Positions 1 through 5,402 of a stretch of DNA of 5,525 nt are shown here, one piece after another (position 1 is the first letter of the stretch; each line of letters opens with the position of its first letter). This DNA is from Methanosarcinales archaeon (lineage in GTDB: Archaea > Halobacteriota > Syntropharchaeia > Alkanophagales > Methanospirareceae). The notes below the pieces were generated by a model. That model was given only the letters and a program-made list of their open reading frames with translations. It ran no database searches and was not told where the DNA came from. The position numbers and the translations under genes are program-made. The DNA is taken from NCBI GenBank assembly GCA_030665925.1, contig DAOUYX010000114.1:1-5525 (forward strand), written 5' to 3'.

Positions 1-1
1 A

Positions 2-343
2 CTACGATCAGATCAGATAAGGGAGTTAGGAAACCTGTTTTTGGTACGCGGTGAGGGTTATGACGACTTCATCCCACTCTTCACTACGTCCCTCAATACT
101 AAGCCAGAAACGGCTATAATGAAATATAATTTCATTCAATACATGAGGCTGTATCTCACAGATATGAGTTTTAAAGACGTTTTAGATGGTATATCTGTTT
201 ATTTATTGCGGGAACGCCCGCAAAAATGCGTGTTTTCAGTTAAAAACGCCTTTGAAGCGGTGCTTGGAAATATTGGCTGTGAAAAGCCCAATACTAAAAA
301 GTTCCGTGCACCATGTTCTTTGAGAGAAGGTTCTAAGAGCTAA
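2..343 (+). CDS. C-terminal part of an unidentified protein (gene enters from left edge)
   Basis: The frame is open from the first bases of the window to a TAA at 341-343, giving 113 codons without a stop. No good start is visible: the first possible one, TTG at 41, has no convincing ribosome site, so the true start is probably outside the window. I do not recognise the family. The visible part is mixed hydrophobic and charged, with a stretch around KYNFIQYMRLYLTDMSFKDV, three scattered cysteines and a basic tail, and no clear membrane segment or catalytic motif. The region looks more AT-rich than the por genes. The gene converges on the FrhB-like gene, and the two stop codons share bases 340-343. 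It could instead be a decayed fragment, for example of a mobile or accessory gene. The long open frame and protein-like composition favour a real gene, with moderate confidence. Confidence 0.5.
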   Translation, partial: LRSDQIRELGNLFLVRGEGYDDFIPLFTTSLNTKPETAIMKYNFIQYMRLYLTDMSFKDVLDGISVYLLRERPQKCVFSVKNAFEAVLGNIGCEKPNTKKFRAPCSLREGSKS

Positions 344-1482
344 GGATGTACTCCAAATAATCTCCTGCTCGTCAGCATGCCGCTTTCCTGCTTACTCCTC
401 GCCAATTTCCGTATTGATTCCAACCCTTTCTCCTCTACGTCCTTCAGTTCGATATAGCCCTTCTCAGCTGCAGCGTTGACTACCTCTTCCCCTCTCTCTG
501 TGCGAACGAAAACCGTTGACCAGCCATCTTCTGAGCCGACCGACCCCACAGAAATGTCCGCGAGTTCAGCGGTGTAATCCGTACAAACTAAGCAGCCCTC
601 GCCGACATAGCCCTTTATCTCGTCTAACGGGATTCTAAGCGTCTCCTCCTCTCCTGATACTATCAAATCCTTACCCTTTATGCTGAACTTGCTCACTTTC
701 TCTAACGAGCCATTGACACCTCTCAGCTTTACAAAACCCAGTAAATCTTCCGTGAAATTCTCCATGCAGAACAGCCCGATAAACAGTTTCACCTTCTCTA
801 CGCCCACGTCGTACGGCTGCTCCGCCGTTTGAACTTTTCTCAACCCCTGTATTTGGCATGGCAACCCCACAAACCCTATCTTCTCGCATCCGTCTTCTAC
901 CGCCTCTCGCACACCCGTCACACTTGGATAAAGCGTATATTTCGTGCCAGCACCAGCCTGCAAATCCTCGTAAGTCCTTGCCACCTTTGTCATCGGCTTC
1001 CACTGATCATCCGAAGTAGTAATCACGCCTCCATCTAATATCCCCTCGTCAAGTGCGTACGCAAGTAGAGCGGTAACCGCGCCGCCATCCTGTCCCTCTT
1101 TTAGTATTTCCTCTTTCTTCGATCGAACTGCATAACCTTTGCGGTAAACGCCAAGAACTTCTGCACTTTTCCGCTCCTCGCCGAATATCCTCCGCTCTAT
1201 CTCGGACAGTGGCAAAAACGTTCGAGGACAGAACGCATAGCACAGTCCACATACCGTATCGTAGTCCTCAACGAACCTCGGCTCTCTTTTGCCACTTTCG
1301 TCTTTTTCGATTTTTATTTTATCGCAAAACGCTGCACACGTACCACAAAGGCAGCACACTCTTTTCGCTGTTACTTCATTCTGTAAATCGCCAAAGCCGC
1401 GCTCTAAAAATGTTGGCAGTCGCACATATTTCCGCGCTTCCGTTCCAGTTCCCACTTCGCCAGGATCTGCTTCTTGTGCCAT
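340..1482 (-). CDS. FrhB-family F420 oxidoreductase with N-terminal iron-sulfur domain
   Basis: This 380-residue soluble flavoprotein of the coenzyme F420 hydrogenase/dehydrogenase beta family probably transfers electrons between iron-sulfur clusters and F420 via FAD. Residues 43-85 form a ferredoxin-like domain: C43, C46, C49, C53, then C78, C81, C85 followed by proline. From about residue 115 the FrhB core follows, with QDGGAVTALLAYAL (131-144) and GTKYT (179-183). It also has GLPCQIQGLRK (206-216), FCMENF (238-243), GCLVCTDYTAELADIS (296-311) and GSEDGWSTV (316-324). C209, C239, C297 and C300 are the conserved core cysteines and may bind one cluster. The added N-terminal cluster domain resembles FpoF/FqoF more than hydrogenase FrhB, which lacks it. 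The gene starts one base after the porB stop; GGGGGTG lies 7 bases before ATG, within the last porB codons. This ties it to pyruvate oxidoreductase, but the electron partner is inferred. The second cluster motif lacks its usual first cysteine (D75). Confidence 0.92.
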   Translation of the reverse strand: MAQEADPGEVGTGTEARKYVRLPTFLERGFGDLQNEVTAKRVCCLCGTCAAFCDKIKIEKDESGKREPRFVEDYDTVCGLCYAFCPRTFLPLSEIERRIFGEERKSAEVLGVYRKGYAVRSKKEEILKEGQDGGAVTALLAYALDEGILDGGVITTSDDQWKPMTKVARTYEDLQAGAGTKYTLYPSVTGVREAVEDGCEKIGFVGLPCQIQGLRKVQTAEQPYDVGVEKVKLFIGLFCMENFTEDLLGFVKLRGVNGSLEKVSKFSIKGKDLIVSGEEETLRIPLDEIKGYVGEGCLVCTDYTAELADISVGSVGSEDGWSTVFVRTERGEEVVNAAAEKGYIELKDVEEKGLESIRKLARSKQESGMLTSRRLFGVHP

Positions 1483-1483
1483 G

Positions 1484-2443
1484 TTATTTCACCCCCGCTT
1501 TCTCCTTCAGTTTCGCATACTCTGTCTCTACTCGCGCCTGTATTTCCGCAATAACGTCATCGGTAAGATGTCTGAACCGCCTCTGGTCTTTCATGTATTC
1601 CTTCACGGGTTTCAACCGTGGGACGTCAACGCTTAATCGGTACTCGCCGTTAATCACTTCGTAAAGTGGAAATACGCCGGTCTCCACGGCTAAACGGCCG
1701 ATTTCTATCGTTTGCTCCGGAGAAGACCGCCAGCCCGTAGGACAGACGGATAATATATGGACATATGCGGGTCCTGTCATTTCAACTCCTCTCTTCACTT
1801 TATCCATCAAGTCAAATGGATACGAAGGGCAAGCCGTCGCCACGTAAGGTATCCTATGTGCAACCGCGATTTCAGGCAGGTTCTTCTTCCACGTCATCTG
1901 TCCTATGCTCTTCTTGCCCACGGGCGCAGTGGTTGTCCATGCGCCGTACGGCGTAGACGAAGACCGCTGGATGCCAGTGTTCATATACGCTTCGTTGTCA
2001 AAACAGCAATAAAGGAAATCATGCCCGCGCTCCATCGCACCTGACAATGGTTGCAATCCTATATCAGCAGTAGCACCGTCTCCACCAAACCCCACAAATT
2101 TCACCCTGCGATCTTCGATTTTGCCTTTCCGTATCCGCGCTTTATACGCCGATTCAATGCCGGACATTACTGCTGCAACATTCTCAAACAGCGTATGAAT
2201 CCAGGGGACTTGCCATGACGTTTGCGGGAATAACGATGAGAAGATCTCGATGCATCCCGTGGCATTAACAATGATAACATTTTTTCCCAAGGCTTTGCAC
2301 ACGTGCCGAACTGCGAGCGCCTCTCCACAGCCGATACAGGCACGATGCCCGGGAGCAAAGTTCTCTTCCGTTGTGATTAGCCGGGGCACAAATAAATCCT
2401 CCTCTTCTCTCTCCATCTCGCTTATTTCTCCTTCCATCGTCAT
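1484..2443 (-). CDS. porB: Pyruvate:ferredoxin oxidoreductase, beta subunit (TPP-binding)
   Basis: This is the catalytic beta subunit of the four-subunit archaeal enzyme. It binds thiamine diphosphate and the proximal [4Fe-4S] cluster, at which pyruvate is decarboxylated and the acetyl group passed to CoA. It has 319 residues, close to the usual size. CIGCGEA (36-42), C64 in the NATGCIE segment and C234 in SVCPTGW supply the four expected cluster cysteines: C36, C39, C64, C234. The thiamine diphosphate motif runs from GGDGATADIG (120-129) to FDNEAYMNTG (148-157). Its ATG overlaps the porA stop as ATGA (2440-2443), so the two are translationally coupled, and AGGGGTG (2449-2455) sits 5 bases upstream. 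A second ATG two codons later is less well placed. Specificity for pyruvate over other 2-oxoacids is judged from overall likeness to PorB and is likely but not proven. Confidence 0.96.
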   Translation of the reverse strand: MTMEGEISEMEREEEDLFVPRLITTEENFAPGHRACIGCGEALAVRHVCKALGKNVIIVNATGCIEIFSSLFPQTSWQVPWIHTLFENVAAVMSGIESAYKARIRKGKIEDRRVKFVGFGGDGATADIGLQPLSGAMERGHDFLYCCFDNEAYMNTGIQRSSSTPYGAWTTTAPVGKKSIGQMTWKKNLPEIAVAHRIPYVATACPSYPFDLMDKVKRGVEMTGPAYVHILSVCPTGWRSSPEQTIEIGRLAVETGVFPLYEVINGEYRLSVDVPRLKPVKEYMKDQRRFRHLTDDVIAEIQARVETEYAKLKEKAGVK

Positions 2444-3627
2444 TCCCGCACCCCTATCATCTCAGTTGCAATATCCTCGCCCCGCTCCACTGCTTTTGCC
2501 TTTTCCGCAGCTCGATTTATCATATACTTGAAATCTTCTATCGTGATGTCCCTGCCGCCAATTCCTGCAATGAATCCCACTATCTTTAGATCTTCTCTCT
2601 TATCGTACAACGCCGATTTCACTTCTGAGCACACCGGACCGCCCATCCCAAAGGATATAGCGCGGTCTAACACCACAAGAAGCTCGACATCTTTTACCGC
2701 ATCACGGAACTCCGTGAACGGGAACGGTCGCCATAATCGCAATCGTATGAGGCCCACGTCTTGCCCTTCCGCTCTCAGCTCATCCACGGCAAGCATTGCG
2801 GTCTCACTGATGCTGCCCATTGTCAACAGCGCAATGCTCGCGTCTTCCATTTTGTAGGTCTCAACCGGCGCGTAATGCCTGCCGAACGTGTCTTCAAATT
2901 CTTTCCACGTTTCCAGTATCTTGGACTTCGTGCTTTCAAAAGCAACTTCCTGCGCCTTCTTCGCTTCCGGATAGATAAACGGTGGGCCATAGCAGCCCAT
3001 GCTCACGGGTTTCTCAGGATCTAACACAAATGGATACTCGTATTCCGGGATAAAATCTGCTACTACTTCATCGTCCGGCAGCATCATGTCTTCGATCACG
3101 TGCGAGAGATAAAATCCGTCAATGTGCACCATCGTAGGAAACAGAACGTCCTTATCCTCTGCAATCTTATATGCGCATACAGTGAGGTCGAATGCCTGCT
3201 GATTGTTCTCTGCAAACATCTGAATCCAGCCGATGTCTCGAAGAGCCATGACATCGGAATGGTCGCACCATACAGATAGAGGACCGGACAAAGCTCGGTT
3301 CGCTGCCACGGCGACTACAGGCAGCCTCATTGAAGAGGGAATGTACAGGACTTCGTGCATTAATTCCAGGCCCTGCCCCGCAGAGCAGGTAAAAACCCGC
3401 GCACCCGCAGCCGATGCACCCACGCACGCGCTCATTGCAGAATGCTCCGATTCCACGCATATAAACTCCGCATTCAACTCTCCATCCGCGATCATTTCCG
3501 CCAATCTCTCCACAATGTGCGTCTGTGGTGTAATTGGATATGCAGAGATGACATCGGTGTTTGCCATACGAACCGCTTCTGCGATCGCAAAAGAACCTTC
3601 TAAGCCTACTATTTTTCCTTGTGTCAT
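2440..3627 (-). CDS. porA: Pyruvate:ferredoxin oxidoreductase, alpha subunit
   Basis: The alpha subunit pairs with PorB to build the thiamine diphosphate active site and provides the second pyrimidine-binding domain thought to help bind CoA. It has 395 residues, the normal length for archaeal PorA. Family signatures include SAYPITPQTHIVE (28-40) and the ICVESEHSAMSA segment (56-67) with the conserved active-site glutamate E59. Further on are NRALSGPLSVWCDHSD, RDIGWIQM and DGFYLSH; the C-terminal domain has LTMGSISETA, RPFPF and the glycine-rich SFGMGGPVCSE. No Shine-Dalgarno site precedes the ATG. A TATA box centred about 27 bases upstream suggests a leaderless transcript starting at the ATG itself. 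The gene follows the nucleotidyltransferase by 26 bases rather than following porD directly, which breaks the usual gamma-delta-alpha-beta order. Confidence 0.96.
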   Translation of the reverse strand: MTQGKIVGLEGSFAIAEAVRMANTDVISAYPITPQTHIVERLAEMIADGELNAEFICVESEHSAMSACVGASAAGARVFTCSAGQGLELMHEVLYIPSSMRLPVVAVAANRALSGPLSVWCDHSDVMALRDIGWIQMFAENNQQAFDLTVCAYKIAEDKDVLFPTMVHIDGFYLSHVIEDMMLPDDEVVADFIPEYEYPFVLDPEKPVSMGCYGPPFIYPEAKKAQEVAFESTKSKILETWKEFEDTFGRHYAPVETYKMEDASIALLTMGSISETAMLAVDELRAEGQDVGLIRLRLWRPFPFTEFRDAVKDVELLVVLDRAISFGMGGPVCSEVKSALYDKREDLKIVGFIAGIGGRDITIEDFKYMINRAAEKAKAVERGEDIATEMIGVRE

Positions 3628-3650
3628 CTTCTATCAAATAATTGCTTTTT

Positions 3651-3658
3651 TATTTAAA
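3651..3658 (-). promoter_or_regulatory. TATA box for a probable leaderless porA transcript
   Basis: On the minus strand this reads TTTAAATA, a near-ideal archaeal TATA box, overlapping the stop codon of the nucleotidyltransferase gene (3654-3656). Its centre is about 27 bases before the porA ATG (3627), the usual distance from TATA centre to transcription start. porA has no Shine-Dalgarno site (the bases before ATG read TTTGATAGAAG), so a leaderless mRNA fits. This would let porAB and the FrhB-like gene be expressed independently of the upstream genes. Predicted from sequence only. Confidence 0.6.
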
Positions 3659-4238
3659 ATGATTTTCGAGTTTTTTCCTCTTCGCGTATCTGCCTTTCAA
3701 CCCTCGTTTTCGTCGCCGAAAACTCCTCGTAAACTCCTAATCTCTCACACCGCTCCTCTAAATACGCCATATCTAAGTTATCAAACTGCCGAACATAAAT
3801 ACCTTCTACATCTTTCACGTCCTGCTCGCTTCCAAATAGCAGTTTGTTCGCGATGATGTCTTCAGGTGATGCAACATAAAATTCAAAATCCGCTAAACTC
3901 ACTTTCCTTCTCCGTTCCAGTGTTATCCGATCATTTTCGCCGCAAATCCCCTTTATATCCAGTCTTATCATTGAAGTTTTATCTTCTATCGTGGCGTGGG
4001 ACTTCTCCTCAAATGCCGTTTTTATATCTTCTTCATCTGCAAAAAAGTCATTCTCTTTCAGAAATTCTACGAATCGCTTTACTTTGGGCATATCCATCGC
4101 GAGTATTATGTCTATATCCATCGTTGTGCGGGGAATACCGTAAAACAGAACTGTTAACCCTCCAACTACGACATACGCCACCTTTTCTTCATTTAAAAAC
4201 GTGCAAACCAATTTTAATATCTCATCCATGCTTCGCAT
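3654..4238 (-). CDS. Nucleotidyltransferase-fold protein, AbiEii/DUF6036-like
   Basis: This 194-residue protein of the polymerase-beta-like nucleotidyltransferase superfamily is probably a substrate-modifying enzyme; its substrate is unknown. The catalytic signature is visible: VVVGGLTVLFYG (23-34) with the GG pair 26-27, then RTTMDIDIIL (37-46) with metal-binding D41 and D43, and D94 in MIRLDIKG as a likely third acid. ASPEDIIANKL (123-133) followed by QDVKDVEGI (139-147) matches the pattern after the core in AbiEii-type and DUF6036-type proteins. The tail (about 165-194) is strongly charged. The ATG at 4238 overlaps the small upstream gene by 17 bases; an internal ATG at 4229 would reduce this to 8, and either could be used. 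Relatives are often half of two-gene toxin-antitoxin or abortive-infection pairs, but a toxin role is not shown here. Its position between porD and porA is unusual. Confidence 0.85.
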   Translation of the reverse strand: MRSMDEILKLVCTFLNEEKVAYVVVGGLTVLFYGIPRTTMDIDIILAMDMPKVKRFVEFLKENDFFADEEDIKTAFEEKSHATIEDKTSMIRLDIKGICGENDRITLERRRKVSLADFEFYVASPEDIIANKLLFGSEQDVKDVEGIYVRQFDNLDMAYLEERCERLGVYEEFSATKTRVERQIREEEKTRKSF

Positions 4239-4386
4239 TTTCCGCTATCCTCATTGCAAAGTCAATAAGCTTCAAACCTTGCTCAAATGTCTCGATATTG
4301 GAGAATTTTCTTGCTCGTAATGCTTCTCTTATCCTTTCTTTCTCCCTTTCTTCTCTTATTTTCTCTCTTAGCTGTTGCTTGTTCAA
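4222..4386 (-). CDS. Small charged helical protein paired with the nucleotidyltransferase
   Basis: A 54-codon gene starting with TTG at 4386 and ending with TGA at 4222-4224. The start is supported by a strong ribosome site: GAGGTG (4392-4397), five bases before TTG, the same spacing and core as at porD. The first 27 residues are almost all K, R, E, Q and L (for example KIREEREKERIREALRAR) and predict a long charged helix or coiled coil. Residues 28-54 (FSNIETFEQGLKLIDFAMRI and a short tail) look like an amphipathic helix. It begins 24 bases after porD ends and overlaps the nucleotidyltransferase start, so the two are probably translated together. Short helical proteins commonly precede such nucleotidyltransferases and may bind or restrain them; here that role is inferred from position. 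I do not recognise a named family. Confidence 0.65.
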   Translation of the reverse strand: MNKQQLREKIREEREKERIREALRARKFSNIETFEQGLKLIDFAMRIAENAKHG

Positions 4387-4391
4387 TTTTG

Positions 4392-4397
4392 CACCTC
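4392..4397 (-). promoter_or_regulatory. Shine-Dalgarno site deciding the TTG start of the small gene
   Basis: Minus-strand GAGGTG lies five bases (CAAAA) before the TTG at 4386. It matches the GGTG core seen before porD, porB and the FrhB-like gene, and is the main reason for calling this short frame a gene with a TTG start. Confidence 0.65.
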
Positions 4398-4410
4398 GAT
4401 GAGTCTTTTC

Positions 4411-4701
4411 CTATTCCTCCTCTTCCTCAACCATCGTTATCACGCCTCGTGAGCATTCATGCGCACAGATTCCACATCCTTTGCAATAATACAGATCAGC
4501 TTCGAAGTATCCCTCTTCGTCCTCTTTTATGCACGCCTCTGGGCAGTAGATATAACATATCCCGCATTTTATGCATTTCGTATTGTCACGAACCGGTCGC
4601 TCCGATCGCCACTCGCCCGTTTTATATGACGATGCACTTCCTGGCTCGGTAACCACACAGCCAAGTTCTAAATCTTTCCACCCTTTTTTTTCACTACTCA
4701 T
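4411..4701 (-). CDS. porD: Pyruvate:ferredoxin oxidoreductase, delta subunit (2[4Fe-4S] ferredoxin)
   Basis: The ferredoxin-like delta subunit carries electrons from the PorB cluster to the external acceptor. It has 96 residues, a typical length. The N-terminal part (GWKDLELGCVVTEPGSA, 7-23, then YKTGEWR, 26-32) is characteristic of PorD and separates it from ordinary ferredoxins. Two cluster motifs follow: C43, C46, C49, C53 with proline after C53, and C73, C76, C79, C83. The last cysteine is followed by serine rather than the usual proline, a small departure that keeps all eight ligands. The protein ends in five glutamates. AGGTGGT (4707-4713) lies five bases before the ATG and supports this start. 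In many archaeal por operons porA follows porD directly; here the nucleotidyltransferase pair lies between them. Confidence 0.95.
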   Translation of the reverse strand: MSSEKKGWKDLELGCVVTEPGSASSYKTGEWRSERPVRDNTKCIKCGICYIYCPEACIKEDEEGYFEADLYYCKGCGICAHECSRGVITMVEEEEE

Positions 4702-4706
4702 TTTTT

Positions 4707-4713
4707 ACCACCT
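4707..4713 (-). promoter_or_regulatory. Shine-Dalgarno site of porD
   Basis: Minus-strand AGGTGGT, five bases upstream of the porD ATG. It contrasts with porC and porA, which have no such site, and shows that both SD-led and leaderless starts are probably used in this gene cluster. Confidence 0.65.
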
Positions 4714-4735
4714 ATTTCGCTTTTTCCCGAATTTA

Positions 4736-4824
4736 TTTACCGCAGAGATCACGAAACGAAGAGCGCTGAGATAAGATAAATGGTTTTCCTGACCTTTTGT
4801 GTTCTCTGCGGGCTCAGCGGTAAA
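4736..4824. repeat. Inverted-repeat element in the porC-porD spacer
   Basis: The 144-base gap between porC and porD holds a roughly 89-base segment bounded by inverted ends. The left end is TTTACCGCAGAG (4736-4747); the right end, CTCAGCGGTAAA (4813-4824), is its reverse complement at 11 of 12 positions. Inside are further copies of the same theme: GCGCTGAG at 4763-4770, and TCTCTGCGGG at 4803-4812, whose reverse complement CCCGCAGAGA recalls the left end. Non-coding repeats built on CCGCAGAG are, from general knowledge, dispersed in many bacterial and archaeal genomes; that this is one of them is inferred. I see no gene or transposase in it. It could form a stem in the porC-porD transcript. 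Confidence 0.6.
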
Positions 4825-4845
4825 CAAGTACCTTTTCGCATTTTG

Positions 4846-5391
4846 TTAGCTTACCACCGTTTCTTCGTACGCTTTTCTCATCGCTTCGATGTTCTTCGTG
4901 GCAACTTTTCCAAATCGCTCTTTCATCGGCTCCTCCAAAGATTCCAGCGTAACTATTTCTGCCGCTTTTATCACTGCGCCAAGCATAGCCGTATTGACGA
5001 TGGGCAAGCCTAAGACCTCCTTTGCGATGCTCATTGCATCCACCGTTGCTAATCGTTCCGTGCTGATCGCCGCTTTCATCTCCGCATGCGATTTCTTTGT
5101 ATTGATTACTGCTATCCCGCCTTTCTTAAGCCGGGAAACGACGTCGCCGATATGAAGCAATCCGGGGTCAAGCACGACCAGCACGTCGGGTTCTGCAACT
5201 TCCGTCCTTATTTTAATCCGTTCTGTCTCGTTTACCCGTAAGAAGGCGAGAACTGGTGCTCCTCTCCGCTCAGGCCCAAACGAAGGCATTGACTGCGCAT
5301 GTTTACCCTCTCGGATAGCAGCATGTGCGACCAACTCCGCTAATGTAACTCCTCCTTGCCCCCCTCTTCCGTATATACATATCTCTATCAT
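4846..5391 (-). CDS. porC: Pyruvate:ferredoxin oxidoreductase, gamma subunit
   Basis: The gamma subunit is the structural partner that completes the heterotetramer. It has 181 residues, a usual length. IYGRGGQGGVTLAELVA (6-22) is the family's glycine-rich opening and PSFGPERRGAPVLAFLR (36-52) is its second hallmark. EPDVLVVLDPGLL and NTAMLGAVIKA are also typical of the later part of PorC. The ATG at 5391 places GRGGQG at residues 8-13, as in other PorC proteins. No Shine-Dalgarno site precedes it; a TATA-like TTTATAAA centred about 28 bases upstream suggests a leaderless start. porC is first in the visible por cluster and is separated from porD by the repeat-containing spacer, so a second promoter may serve porD. 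Confidence 0.95.
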   Translation of the reverse strand: MIEICIYGRGGQGGVTLAELVAHAAIREGKHAQSMPSFGPERRGAPVLAFLRVNETERIKIRTEVAEPDVLVVLDPGLLHIGDVVSRLKKGGIAVINTKKSHAEMKAAISTERLATVDAMSIAKEVLGLPIVNTAMLGAVIKAAEIVTLESLEEPMKERFGKVATKNIEAMRKAYEETVVS

Positions 5392-5402
5392 TTCAACTTT
5401 TT

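Noticed and set aside
1209..1664. Long open frame of 151 codons on the plus strand
   Set aside because: It is antisense to the FrhB-like gene and porB, both of which have clear family motifs. Its translation is rich in Ser, Phe, Leu and Arg without domain features, as expected of a shadow frame.
3167..3637. Cysteine-rich minus-strand frame of 156 codons overlapping porA
   Set aside because: It is a different frame of the same DNA as the well-supported porA. The scattered Cys and Arg residues form no cluster motif.
3233..3856. Open frame of 207 codons on the plus strand
   Set aside because: It runs opposite porA and the nucleotidyltransferase. It has no ribosome site or family motif, and its composition is typical of an antisense shadow.
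3866..4402. Open frame of 178 codons on the plus strand with hydrophobic stretches
   Set aside because: The Leu/Phe/Ser-rich translation is the complement of the Lys/Glu/Arg-rich codons of the nucleotidyltransferase and small gene, which produces false membrane-like segments.
4736..4824. CRISPR-like or tandem repeat in the porC-porD spacer
   Set aside because: The related units are degenerate, mostly inverted and not evenly spaced, with no unique spacers, so a dispersed inverted-repeat element fits better.
2440..5391. Assignment as 2-oxoisovalerate or 2-oxoglutarate oxidoreductase
   Set aside because: The PorD N-terminus, PorC hallmarks and PorA segments resemble the pyruvate enzyme overall. 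The other specificities cannot be strictly excluded without phylogeny, but they are less likely.
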